A stretch of DNA of 7,834 nt from Candidatus Omnitrophota bacterium (GTDB lineage Bacteria > Omnitrophota > Omnitrophia > Omnitrophales > Aquincolibacteriaceae): the NCBI GenBank assembly GCA_023819025.1, contig JAMWDC010000030.1, positions 4,425-12,258 of the forward strand, written 5' to 3'. Of the stretch, positions 1 through 6,299 are shown one piece after another. A program made the translations under genes and the position numbers. Each line of letters begins with the position of its first letter. Position 1 is the stretch's first letter. The notes beneath the pieces are model-generated. The model ran no database searches, had not been told where the DNA came from, and was given only the letters and a program-made list of their open reading frames with translations.

Positions 1-1065
1 TTTAAGGAATTGCTGATGCCCTTTCTTTTATGTTGGCTGACCCTCAACTTTATTTTTATGGCAGGGTATTTAGTCAAGGCGGCTAATCTGATCATTGGGC
101 GGGGGGTCCCTTTGCTCGAAACCCTGTATGTGTTATTTTTGGCTTTGCCGGAGATGATCAGCTACACGGTTCCCATCAGTATCCTGACGGCTATTTTAAT
201 TGTCTACGGAAATTTCTCGCAGAATAATGAGATCCGTGCAGTGAAGGCATCAGGCATTCATCCCTTCTTCGTGATAGTGCCGGCGTTATTGGTTGGACTC
301 GCTTTGAGTTTCGTAATGTTTATCTTTAATGATCAGATCACGAGCAATGCGGGTTTTCTTCTCCGTCGCATCACCAAGCAATTAGTGGTGAAGCATCCTC
401 AAGCTCTCATTGAACCGGGGCGTTCTAAAACATTGAATGAGAACATCACTTTTTTTACCCGCGAGCTTAATGGAAATTTCATGAAAGACATTGTGATTTA
501 CGAAAATGAGGGTTCGGAGACTCCGGTGCGTACCATTGTTGCAGAAAGCGGGGAGATCATCCCCGTCCAAGGCGGTCAGGATGCGAAAGTTCGCCTCTAT
601 AACGGGAGCGTTTCCGATGCGGAGGACAAAGGGGTGCAGGCCGTTCATTTCAAGACTTTTTGGTTCGCGCTTCTGGGCAGGTCCGAGTTTAAGAACCTTC
701 GAAAGAAAATGAGGGATTTTACTCTCGCCGAGTTGTTGGTGAAATACGAAACCGAATCGGCAGTGTTATCGGAAGAAGACAAACGGGAATTATGGGCGGC
801 ATTTCATAATCGTATTGCCTTTGCTTTCGGCAGTTTTATCTTCGTTTTTATCGGTATTCCAATCGCCATCCTCGTGCGCCGAGGCGAAATTGCATTAAGC
901 TTTGCGATTTCAATGGCGATGGCGTGCCTCTATTACATTCTATTTGTCGGCGCCAAGACCCTCTCGATCCGCGGTTTTATGCCTCCATTTTTTGCGTTTT
1001 GGCTTCCCAATATCATGCTCATTGCGGTCGGCGTTTATCTGATGCGGCGATCGATTCTGTCCTAG
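1..1065 (+). CDS. LptF/LptG-family lipopolysaccharide export permease, 5' end missing
   Basis: Inner-membrane subunit of the LptB2FG transporter, which extracts lipopolysaccharide from the inner membrane and feeds it to the LptC/LptA bridge. The frame is open from base 1, so the gene starts outside the window; TTG at 10 and ATG at 16 fall right at the first membrane segment and are unlikely starts. The 354 visible residues are close to the usual length of about 360, so only a short N-terminus is missing. Counting from base 1, hydrophobic segments lie near residues 7-26, 44-70 and 87-109, then a polar periplasmic region (about 115-255, expected beta-jellyroll), then three more segments near 271-292, 296-319 and 327-348. 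Family-like features are the NNEIRAVKASGI stretch after the second segment and GIPIAILVRRGE near the C-terminus. I cannot tell LptF from LptG; the partner may lie upstream. The family call is secure, the paralogue is not. Confidence 0.9.
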   Translation, partial: FKELLMPFLLCWLTLNFIFMAGYLVKAANLIIGRGVPLLETLYVLFLALPEMISYTVPISILTAILIVYGNFSQNNEIRAVKASGIHPFFVIVPALLVGLALSFVMFIFNDQITSNAGFLLRRITKQLVVKHPQALIEPGRSKTLNENITFFTRELNGNFMKDIVIYENEGSETPVRTIVAESGEIIPVQGGQDAKVRLYNGSVSDAEDKGVQAVHFKTFWFALLGRSEFKNLRKKMRDFTLAELLVKYETESAVLSEEDKRELWAAFHNRIAFAFGSFIFVFIGIPIAILVRRGEIALSFAISMAMACLYYILFVGAKTLSIRGFMPPFFAFWLPNIMLIAVGVYLMRRSILS

Positions 1066-1069
1066 CCCG

Positions 1070-1095
1070 ATGGGGTTGGTTTTCCCCATATTTTT
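1070..1095 (+). terminator. Intrinsic terminator after the Lpt permease gene
   Basis: Four bases after the TAG stop there is a perfect 6-bp stem, ATGGGG (1070-1075) with CCCCAT (1084-1089), an 8-base loop, and the tail ATTTTT (1090-1095). The T-run lies only on the right-hand side, so it would stop transcription from the permease gene and not the convergent hydrolase gene. The stem is short, so strength is uncertain. Confidence 0.65.
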
Positions 1096-1129
1096 CGGAT
1101 CTACGGAGAGGATGTTATCCGTGCGGAAT

Positions 1130-2095
1130 TTAGAGATGGCCTTTGATTACGAGATTGGGGAGATCGGTGAACTTTTTCAAGAGGAAATGTGGGCTGTAGC
1201 TGCGCATCTCTTCGAGCGTAGTTTTCGGGTCAGGGGTGAACCAGGGGAAAGCTGCAGAGTGGATGTGTATTACGGATTCGGCATCACGACTCGCCGCCAT
1301 GTCATCCGGAAGATCGCCGACGTAGAGGAATCGCTTTTTGGCGCCGAGTTTTTTGGCAGCCTCGATCAGAGAATAGGGATGTGGCTTGCGCAGGGACTGT
1401 TTGAGCTGTTGTTCCGCCCTTCGAACTTCGTCGATGGTGACCAGAGTGTTGAAATATTCAAGCAAGCCGAAACGTTTCAGAGAATAAATGGCCTCAAAAC
1501 GGGTCCGCCCCGTGGCAATTCCGAGAAGAATTCCTAAACGCCTCAATTTTTCGAGAGTGGACTTACGCACAATTGGTTTTTCCCGGTGAATCAATCCGCG
1601 TTTCTTCCAATACATCGGTTGTTTGCGTTCGATGGTCTTGAATAAATCCTTTCCGAGATAAACCTCCTGAAAGATCCTTGCAATTTTTTCAATGCGGATG
1701 GCACGGGGTCGTCCAAACATGTCCGTGATTCCGCTGACCCGGAGCGGACGCTTTTTGATCGACTGGACGAATTTACGAATCTTCATCACTTGTTTCAAGT
1801 GCCGGATGGTCCGCTGTTTCACGGGACGGGTGGTGAGATAAATCAGGAGTCCGTAGCAGCAGTCCCAATCGTCGTTGAAACCGCCCAGGAGCTTGAAATC
1901 GTTCACATCATAGGCGGACAGGAGTGAGATCTGTTTTCGTTTAAACGAGGGGACAAAAAATGGAACCGTATCGGCTGTCAGATAAATCTCGACGGTCCAC
2001 CGGATGGCGTCGAGGTAAGAACGGCGGGTGTCAATCAGGACATTGTCGATATCAAAAATAACCGCTTCAAAGGCAGGTTGCTTGAATTTATTCAT
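1130..2095 (-). CDS. HAD-superfamily hydrolase, subfamily IA-like, unknown substrate
   Basis: A 321-residue predicted soluble phosphatase-type hydrolase. The HAD catalytic motifs appear in order. Motif I is FDIDNVLIDT, with nucleophile D15 and acid/base D17. Motif II is GIATGR, with T195. Motif III is RKPHP, with K237. Motif IV is YVGDLPDD, with D261 and D264/D265 for magnesium. Motif I reads DxDN where DxDG or DxDT is common. Between motifs I and II is a cap of about 170 residues with GGFNDDWD at 71-78 and a very basic stretch at about 93-178. From memory, the motif I context, the GGFNDDW element and a YLG-containing helix before motif II resemble the uncharacterised HAD-SF-IA-hyp1 group (TIGR01548); I could not check this. 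The gene is convergent with the Lpt permease and divergent from the tRNA. I see no Shine-Dalgarno before the ATG at 2095, and a promoter candidate ends just before it. The fold is sure; the substrate is unknown. Confidence 0.88.
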   Translation of the reverse strand: MNKFKQPAFEAVIFDIDNVLIDTRRSYLDAIRWTVEIYLTADTVPFFVPSFKRKQISLLSAYDVNDFKLLGGFNDDWDCCYGLLIYLTTRPVKQRTIRHLKQVMKIRKFVQSIKKRPLRVSGITDMFGRPRAIRIEKIARIFQEVYLGKDLFKTIERKQPMYWKKRGLIHREKPIVRKSTLEKLRRLGILLGIATGRTRFEAIYSLKRFGLLEYFNTLVTIDEVRRAEQQLKQSLRKPHPYSLIEAAKKLGAKKRFLYVGDLPDDMAASRDAESVIHIHSAAFPWFTPDPKTTLEEMRSYSPHFLLKKFTDLPNLVIKGHL

Positions 2096-2102
2096 GCATA
2101 TC

Positions 2103-2132
2103 AGTGTAACTTAGTTGTTGGGCTTATGTAAA
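2103..2132 (-). promoter_or_regulatory. Candidate sigma-70-type promoter for the HAD hydrolase gene
   Basis: On the minus strand, TTTACA (2132-2127; 5 of 6 to TTGACA) is followed by 18 bases and TACACT (2108-2103; 4 of 6 to TATAAT). Transcription would start about 7 bases on, near 2096, essentially at the ATG at 2095, implying a leaderless or nearly leaderless mRNA. The site was found by eye only. Confidence 0.45.
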
Positions 2133-2135
2133 GCA

Positions 2136-2150
2136 CCTTTTGAAAAAAGG
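2136..2150. repeat. Small inverted repeat between the divergent promoters
   Basis: CCTTTT (2136-2141) and AAAAGG (2145-2150) form a perfect 6-bp inverted repeat around GAA. It covers the -35 candidate of the tRNA promoter and sits just outside the -35 candidate of the hydrolase promoter. It could be a small operator, but an AT-rich repeat this short can arise by chance. Confidence 0.3.
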
Positions 2151-2168
2151 GCAACTCTGTGTTAACAT
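2140..2168 (+). promoter_or_regulatory. Candidate sigma-70-type promoter for tRNA-Met (and perhaps tilS)
   Basis: TTGAAA (2140-2145; 5 of 6 to consensus), a 17-base spacer, and TAACAT (2163-2168; 4 of 6). The predicted start is near 2175, leaving a leader of about 24 bases before the mature tRNA at 2199, to be removed by RNase P. I see no convincing terminator between the tRNA and tilS, so read-through into tilS is possible. Confidence 0.55.
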
Positions 2169-2198
2169 GACGTTCCCAAAATTGATCTTAGGACACAG

Positions 2199-2271
2199 GG
2201 CGGCGTAGCTCAGTTGGCAGAGCAGGGGACTCATAAGCCCCGTGTCGGGGGTTCGATTCCCTCCGCCGCCA
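2199..2271 (+). tRNA. tRNA with CAU anticodon, probably elongator tRNA-Met
   Basis: A full cloverleaf of 73 bases folds by hand. The acceptor stem is GGCGGCG (2199-2205) with CGCCGCC (2264-2270), 7 of 7 pairs. The D stem is GCTC with GAGC. The anticodon arm is GGGGA, loop CTCATAA, GCCCC, with an A-G mismatch at the pair closing the loop. The variable loop is GTGTC. The T stem is GGGGG with CCCTC (one G-T pair) and its loop is TTCGATT. The discriminator is A2271, and CCA is not encoded. The anticodon CAT is at 2232-2234. G1-C72 is paired, which argues against initiator tRNA. Position 29-41 is G-C rather than the C-G favoured by isoleucyl-tRNA synthetase, and the acceptor stem resembles known elongator tRNA-Met genes, so Met is preferred over the lysidine-modified tRNA-Ile2. 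That alternative is not excluded, and tilS lies next door. Confidence 0.93.
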
Positions 2272-2386
2272 TGCGCAAATTCAAATTTTGAGTGCCGCAC
2301 GGTTGTTGACTGATACAGTAACTATCGCATCTGTTACCGCCAGCCTCACGATTGCGTGATCCATACCGCAATGGGATGTCACAAAA
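2272..2386 (+). other. tRNA-tilS spacer with short inverted repeats
   Basis: This 115-base gap contains no gene I can recognise. Two short stems can be drawn: GTAAC (2318-2322) with GTTAC (2333-2337), and ATTGCG (2351-2356) with CGCAAT (2367-2372); the second ends 14 bases before the tilS start. Neither has a T-run, so they are not terminators. The only Shine-Dalgarno-like element for tilS is a weak GGGA at 2373-2376, immediately after the second stem. A TTGACT at 2306-2311 resembles a -35 box, but no matching -10 is correctly spaced. A regulated leader is possible but unsupported. Confidence 0.3.
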
Positions 2387-3397
2387 ATGGACTTCTCGGA
2401 ACGATTTGAACGTCATCTGCTTGATCGAAAAATGATTTTGCCTGGCGAAAAGATTTTTGTCGCATGCTCCGGCGGCCCGGATTCGGTTTGTCTTTTTTTT
2501 CTGTTAATAACATTGGCGAAGAAATGGGGGTGGGAAATCGGGCTTTTGCATTTCAACCATGGATTGCGCAGACGAGCTGCGGGGCAAGATGAGGCCTTTG
2601 TTAAACGCCTGGCCCGGAGGTTTCGCGTGCCATTCTATACCGGCCGATCCCAGGTTCTTAAACTGGCACGACGTGATCACGAGTCTCTCGAAGAGGCGGC
2701 AAGAAAAGCCCGATACGATTTTTTCTCGAAAGCCGCAACGGATCATGAAATTTCGAAGGTGGCTTTGGGACATACTCAAAACGATCAGGCGGAAACGGTG
2801 CTCATGCGTGTGCTTCAAGGAACAGGGCTGCGGGGGCTTTCTGGAATCCGGGAAGTCGTCCGGGACGGGAAATTGACGTTTATTCGGCCCCTGCTGAATT
2901 TTACGAGACAAGAAATTCTGGACTATCTTCACGATCAGAGGATCTTCTACCGCGAAGATCGGAGTAACCGGTCGTTGCGTTTTCTTCGGAATCGGATCCG
3001 AAAAAAACTTTTGCCGCATCTTCAGCGTGAATTCAACCCGCAGGTCGTTGCCGCACTGGCACGTATTCCCGTGATTGTTGCTGAAGAAAACGAGGCTTTG
3101 GATCAGTTTGCAGAAAAAGCTTGGGACAAAATTCTAAAAACGCGGAAACGTTCTCGGATCGATCTTCGCCGGAAGGCCTTTTTGGCCCTTCCTTCGTGTT
3201 TACAATTCCGGATTATCGATCAAGCACTCAAAAGGCTAGATGTGCGAAGCGGTTTAAATTTTGACGCGTGGCAGAAACTAAAAGATAATCTTTACCGGAA
3301 ACGCTTTCAATATTCCTTACCGCGTGATCTCGATTTGGCAATAAGGCATTTCACCATATCCCTTTACAGGAAACCGTTACAAGGGCGTACCCGATGA
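2387..3397 (+). CDS. tilS: tRNA(Ile)-lysidine synthase TilS
   Basis: Uses ATP and lysine to convert C34 of the CAU anticodon of tRNA-Ile2 to lysidine, so that this tRNA reads AUA as isoleucine instead of AUG. It acts in the cytoplasm. The 336-residue product carries the PP-loop SGGPDS at 28-33, then LHFNHGLR at 54-61, GHTQNDQAET at 128-137 (HTADDQAET-like in relatives), and RNRIR at 201-205 before the helical substrate-binding region. It is shorter than E. coli TilS (about 430 residues) and closer to compact forms such as that of Aquifex. It appears to lack most of the C-terminal TilS_C domain, ending soon after about residue 325. The ATG at 2387 is the only start codon after the in-frame stop at 2357-2359; its Shine-Dalgarno is weak. 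The gene follows a CAU tRNA by 115 bases and precedes ftsH by 71. The family call is very secure. Confidence 0.95.
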   Translation: MDFSERFERHLLDRKMILPGEKIFVACSGGPDSVCLFFLLITLAKKWGWEIGLLHFNHGLRRRAAGQDEAFVKRLARRFRVPFYTGRSQVLKLARRDHESLEEAARKARYDFFSKAATDHEISKVALGHTQNDQAETVLMRVLQGTGLRGLSGIREVVRDGKLTFIRPLLNFTRQEILDYLHDQRIFYREDRSNRSLRFLRNRIRKKLLPHLQREFNPQVVAALARIPVIVAEENEALDQFAEKAWDKILKTRKRSRIDLRRKAFLALPSCLQFRIIDQALKRLDVRSGLNFDAWQKLKDNLYRKRFQYSLPRDLDLAIRHFTISLYRKPLQGRTR

Positions 3398-3406
3398 CAA
3401 AGAAAT

Positions 3407-3435
3407 TTGCTATCCGGAACGGGCCATGATAGACT
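3407..3435 (+). promoter_or_regulatory. Weak candidate promoter for ftsH
   Basis: TTGCTA (3407-3412; 4 of 6), a 17-base spacer and TAGACT (3430-3435; 4 of 6) lie in the 71-base tilS-ftsH gap. The predicted start is near 3442, upstream of a GAGGT Shine-Dalgarno (3453-3457) that sits 11 bases before the ftsH ATG, a slightly long spacing. No sigma-32-type heat-shock promoter or CIRCE element is visible. Read-through from tilS is an equally good explanation. Confidence 0.3.
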
Positions 3436-3468
3436 ATATCACTTTGTGGAATGAGGTAACTTATAGCA

Positions 3469-5427
3469 ATGAATGAGGTTAAGAAAAAAAGAGATCGGAA
3501 TTTATACGGAACGGGCCGAGATCGCCGATCCCAAAAGGAACCCGAAACAGAACGGAAACGTCTTGTCATTCTTTTTCTGATTCCTTTAGTTTTTTTTATT
3601 ATTCTCCAGGTTTTTATTTTCCCCAGCTTTGATGTTCGCTCGATGACGTATTCCGAGTTTTACCAGATGGTCCTAGAGAATCCCAAGACGCAAGATATTG
3701 CGTCGGCGGAATTGATCGAAGACGTCATTCGCGGCAAACTCCGAACAGGGACGTATTTTCAAGTTCACATCCCTCCCAATGATCCGGAATTGATACCGCT
3801 TTTGCGGCGCCATGTCCCCAATTTTACGGTGAGCCCTCCCCAGCTTTTTTGGCGCAATCTGTTTTATTCCGTGATGCCGGTTTTGCTTCTGATCGGGTTT
3901 TTCTGGTTTTTTGTTTATCGGGGAGTCCAACAGGGCGGCGGCAAAATATTTTCCTTTGGTAAGTCCCGTGCGAAACTTTCCGTGAATGACAAAAAGCGCA
4001 TTACCTTTGAAGATGTGGCAGGGGTTGAGGAAGCGGAAGAAGAGCTTGTGGAGATTATTGAATTTTTAAAAGATCCTCTCAAATTTCAAAAGTTGGGTGG
4101 GCGGATTCCAAAAGGAGTTTTGCTGATGGGACCGCCGGGCACGGGAAAGACACTGCTGGCGAAAGCCGTGGCCGGTGAAGCGAACGTTCCGTTTTATTCG
4201 ATCAGCGGATCGGATTTCGTTGAAATGTTTGTCGGTGTTGGCGCTGCCCGGGTTCGCGATCTTTTTGATCAGGCGAAACGGGCCGCCAAAGCCAGCGGAC
4301 GGGGTGCGATTGTTTTCATTGATGAAATTGATGCCGTGGGGCGCCAACGTTTTGCCGGGATCGGCGGTGGTCATGACGAAAGGGAACAAACCCTGAACGC
4401 GTTGCTTGTCGAAATGGATGGATTTGATACGCAAGCCGGCGTCATTTTGATCGGGGCCACTAACCGTCCGGATGTGCTAGATCCGGCATTGCTCAGGCCG
4501 GGACGATTTGATCGTCAAATTGTCATTGATCGGCCGGATATCAAAGGACGGGAGGCCATCTTAAAAGTTCACACGCGGGAGATTAAGGTCGATCCGAGCT
4601 GTGATTTGATGAAGCTGGCTCGTCAAACGCCCGGGTTTTCAGGGGCTGATTTGGCCAATCTCGTTAACGAGGCCGCACTTTTGGCGGCTCGCCGCAATAA
4701 GGACAAAGTGACACAAACGGAATTGGAGGAGTCCATTGAGCGCGTGATGGCCGGTCCGGAAAGAAAAAGCCGGGTGATTTCCAAGAAGGAGAAAGAAGTT
4801 GTTGCCGTCCATGAGTCGGGGCATGCCCTGTTAACGTTGTTGGTGATGGGATCCACGGATCAACTTCATAAAGTTTCGATTATCCCCCGAGGGACCCAGG
4901 CATTGGGTTATACCCTCAATCTGCCCTTGGAAGATCGTTATTTGATTTCGGAGAAGGAGTTGTACGACAAGATTACCGTTCTTTTTGGCGGACGGGTGGC
5001 GGAAGAGATGATTTTCAATTCGATTACAAGCGGGGCGCAGAATGATCTTGAAATCGCAACCTTATACGCACAACGGATGGTTTGCGAATTCGGGATGAGT
5101 CAGAAGTTAGGCCATCTGACGTTCGGCAAGAAGGACCGCCAAATTTTCCTGGGACGCGATTTGTTACGTGAAAAGGATTATTCGGAAAATACGGCGATCC
5201 TCATTGATGAAGAGGTCCGCCGAATTGTCGACGAATGCTACCAGAGGGCCCGCGAACTTCTCAAGACCAATGAAAATCAACTGCGAAAACTTGCGGACCG
5301 GCTTTTGGAAAAGGAAGTTTTGGAAGCTGAAGAGATCAAGGAAATTGTGGGTTTGAAAGCGCCCCCCGCACCACTTACCGAAAAAATAAACGATGGGAGT
5401 GCTGGCTCTGGGGAACCTCCGAAATGA
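3469..5427 (+). CDS. ftsH: ATP-dependent zinc metalloprotease FtsH
   Basis: Membrane-anchored hexameric AAA+ protease that extracts and degrades unneeded or misassembled membrane proteins and some soluble regulators. In the 652-residue product, a basic N-terminal tail of about 30 residues comes first, then a membrane segment (about 32-53), a periplasmic domain (54-130) and a second membrane segment (131-150). The AAA module follows, with Walker A GPPGTGKT (221-228), pore loop MFVG (253-256), Walker B IVFIDEID (281-288) and a second region of homology with ATNRPD (330-335) and arginine fingers in RPGRFDR (343-349). The zinc site is HESGH (448-452), where HEAGH is more common, with D526 in SGAQNDLE as the likely third ligand. 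A helical region and a Pro/Gly-rich tail end the protein. All catalytic residues are present and the length is normal. Its last four bases overlap folP as ATGA. Confidence 0.98.
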   Translation: MNEVKKKRDRNLYGTGRDRRSQKEPETERKRLVILFLIPLVFFIILQVFIFPSFDVRSMTYSEFYQMVLENPKTQDIASAELIEDVIRGKLRTGTYFQVHIPPNDPELIPLLRRHVPNFTVSPPQLFWRNLFYSVMPVLLLIGFFWFFVYRGVQQGGGKIFSFGKSRAKLSVNDKKRITFEDVAGVEEAEEELVEIIEFLKDPLKFQKLGGRIPKGVLLMGPPGTGKTLLAKAVAGEANVPFYSISGSDFVEMFVGVGAARVRDLFDQAKRAAKASGRGAIVFIDEIDAVGRQRFAGIGGGHDEREQTLNALLVEMDGFDTQAGVILIGATNRPDVLDPALLRPGRFDRQIVIDRPDIKGREAILKVHTREIKVDPSCDLMKLARQTPGFSGADLANLVNEAALLAARRNKDKVTQTELEESIERVMAGPERKSRVISKKEKEVVAVHESGHALLTLLVMGSTDQLHKVSIIPRGTQALGYTLNLPLEDRYLISEKELYDKITVLFGGRVAEEMIFNSITSGAQNDLEIATLYAQRMVCEFGMSQKLGHLTFGKKDRQIFLGRDLLREKDYSENTAILIDEEVRRIVDECYQRARELLKTNENQLRKLADRLLEKEVLEAEEIKEIVGLKAPPAPLTEKINDGSAGSGEPPK

Positions 5428-6299
5428 TTTGGACCATTCGGGATCGCGAGATCCGGTTGGAAAAAACTTTATTGATGGGGATCGTCAATATTACCCCGGA
5501 TTCTTTTTCTGACGGCGGTGAATTTTTTAACCGTGAAAAAGCGATTGCAAGGGCCTTCCAAATCGAAAGCGAGGGGGCAGACATTCTGGATCTGGGCGCG
5601 GAATCGACGCGTCCCCACGCAGGGCCCGTCCCTAGAGAAGAGGAATTAGGCCGGATCCTTCCAGTTCTCCGCGGAATACGCAAAAGAATCCGGATTCCGA
5701 TTTCAGTGGATACGACCAAACCCGAAGTCGCGCGACTCTGCCTTCAAGAGGGGGCTCACATTGTCAATGATGTCAGCGGATTAAAGCTTTCGGGACCCGC
5801 GATGGCCGAAACCGTCCGAGAATTTCGAGCCGGCCTCATTCTGGTGCATCGGCGGGGGACCCCTCAAACCATGCAGCTCCTAACGGATTATGAGCATGGG
5901 GTTGAAGATGTTTTAAACGAATTGAAGGTTAGTCTCGAGAGTGCCTTGGCGTTCGGAATTGATTCGAATCAGTTGGTGATAGATCCGGGGCTTGGATTTG
6001 CCAAGACGGCCGAGCAGAATATAGCGATTTTGTCTGAACTTGAAAAATTCCATCGGTTCGAACGTCCGGTATTGCTCGGGCCTTCACGCAAGTCCTTTAT
6101 CGGGAAAGTGACGGGAAAGGTGGTCGATGATCGGGAATTCGGAACCGCCGCCGTCGTTACTTACGCCGTCTTTAAACGTGTTCAAATTTTAAGGGTTCAC
6201 AACGTTCACGCGATGCGTGACGCCGTCCGCATGGCGGAGGCAATTCGAGAGACGAAAGGGATCAACTATGTCGGGGCATTCCAAATGGGCGAGCATTAA
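5424..6299 (+). CDS. folP: Dihydropteroate synthase FolP
   Basis: Condenses 6-hydroxymethyl-7,8-dihydropterin diphosphate with p-aminobenzoate to 7,8-dihydropteroate in folate synthesis; the family is the sulfonamide target. The 291-residue TIM barrel shows the family motifs in order: MGIVNITPDSFSDGG (18-32), DLGAESTRP (56-64), SVDTTK (94-99), NDVSG (115-119), VHRRGTPQTM (141-150), DPGLGFAKT (187-195), GPSRKSFIG (219-227), GTAA (240-243) and RVHNV (257-261). Two departures from the usual forms are V141 where Met is common before the His, and N260 where RVHDV is usual; R257 and H259 are kept. The start overlaps the ftsH stop by four bases and has GGGGAA at 5410-5415, eight bases upstream. The last 11 codons or so overlap yebC and add a tail beyond the barrel. 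Active enzyme is expected. Confidence 0.96.
   Translation: MIWTIRDREIRLEKTLLMGIVNITPDSFSDGGEFFNREKAIARAFQIESEGADILDLGAESTRPHAGPVPREEELGRILPVLRGIRKRIRIPISVDTTKPEVARLCLQEGAHIVNDVSGLKLSGPAMAETVREFRAGLILVHRRGTPQTMQLLTDYEHGVEDVLNELKVSLESALAFGIDSNQLVIDPGLGFAKTAEQNIAILSELEKFHRFERPVLLGPSRKSFIGKVTGKVVDDREFGTAAVVTYAVFKRVQILRVHNVHAMRDAVRMAEAIRETKGINYVGAFQMGEH
6254..6260 (+). promoter_or_regulatory. Ribosome binding site that sets the yebC start
   Basis: GAAAGGG lies seven bases before the ATG at 6268, inside the folP coding region. It supports the 6268 start over an in-frame ATG at 6217, which would add 17 residues not typical of YebC and whose upstream sequence lacks a comparable site. Confidence 0.7.

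Noticed and set aside
1070..1537. A 155-codon open frame on the plus strand opposite the HAD gene
   Set aside because: It lies antisense to a gene with intact HAD motifs, begins inside the permease terminator and shows no recognisable domain.
2199..2271. Reading the tRNA as initiator tRNA-fMet
   Set aside because: Bases 1 and 72 are paired (G-C), and the three consecutive G-C pairs next to the anticodon loop are interrupted by an A-G mismatch.
2306..2334. TTGACT as a -35 box for a separate tilS promoter
   Set aside because: No acceptable -10 hexamer lies 16-18 bases downstream.
3415..3517. Direct repeat CGGAACGGGCC at 3415-3425 and 3507-3517, and GAATGAGGT at 3449-3457 and 3471-3479
   Set aside because: Matches of this length are expected by chance in a window of this size, and no spacing or symmetry suggests a binding site.
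4066..4434. A 122-codon minus-strand frame inside ftsH
   Set aside because: It is antisense to the conserved AAA domain of FtsH and has no family features.
5375..5719. A 114-codon minus-strand frame across the ftsH-folP junction
   Set aside because: It is opposite two well-supported genes, and its residues look like a shadow of the plus-strand codons.
6217..6267. Upstream in-frame ATG for yebC adding 17 residues
   Set aside because: YebC proteins begin at MSGHSKW, and a good ribosome site precedes the ATG at 6268; the extra codons belong to folP.
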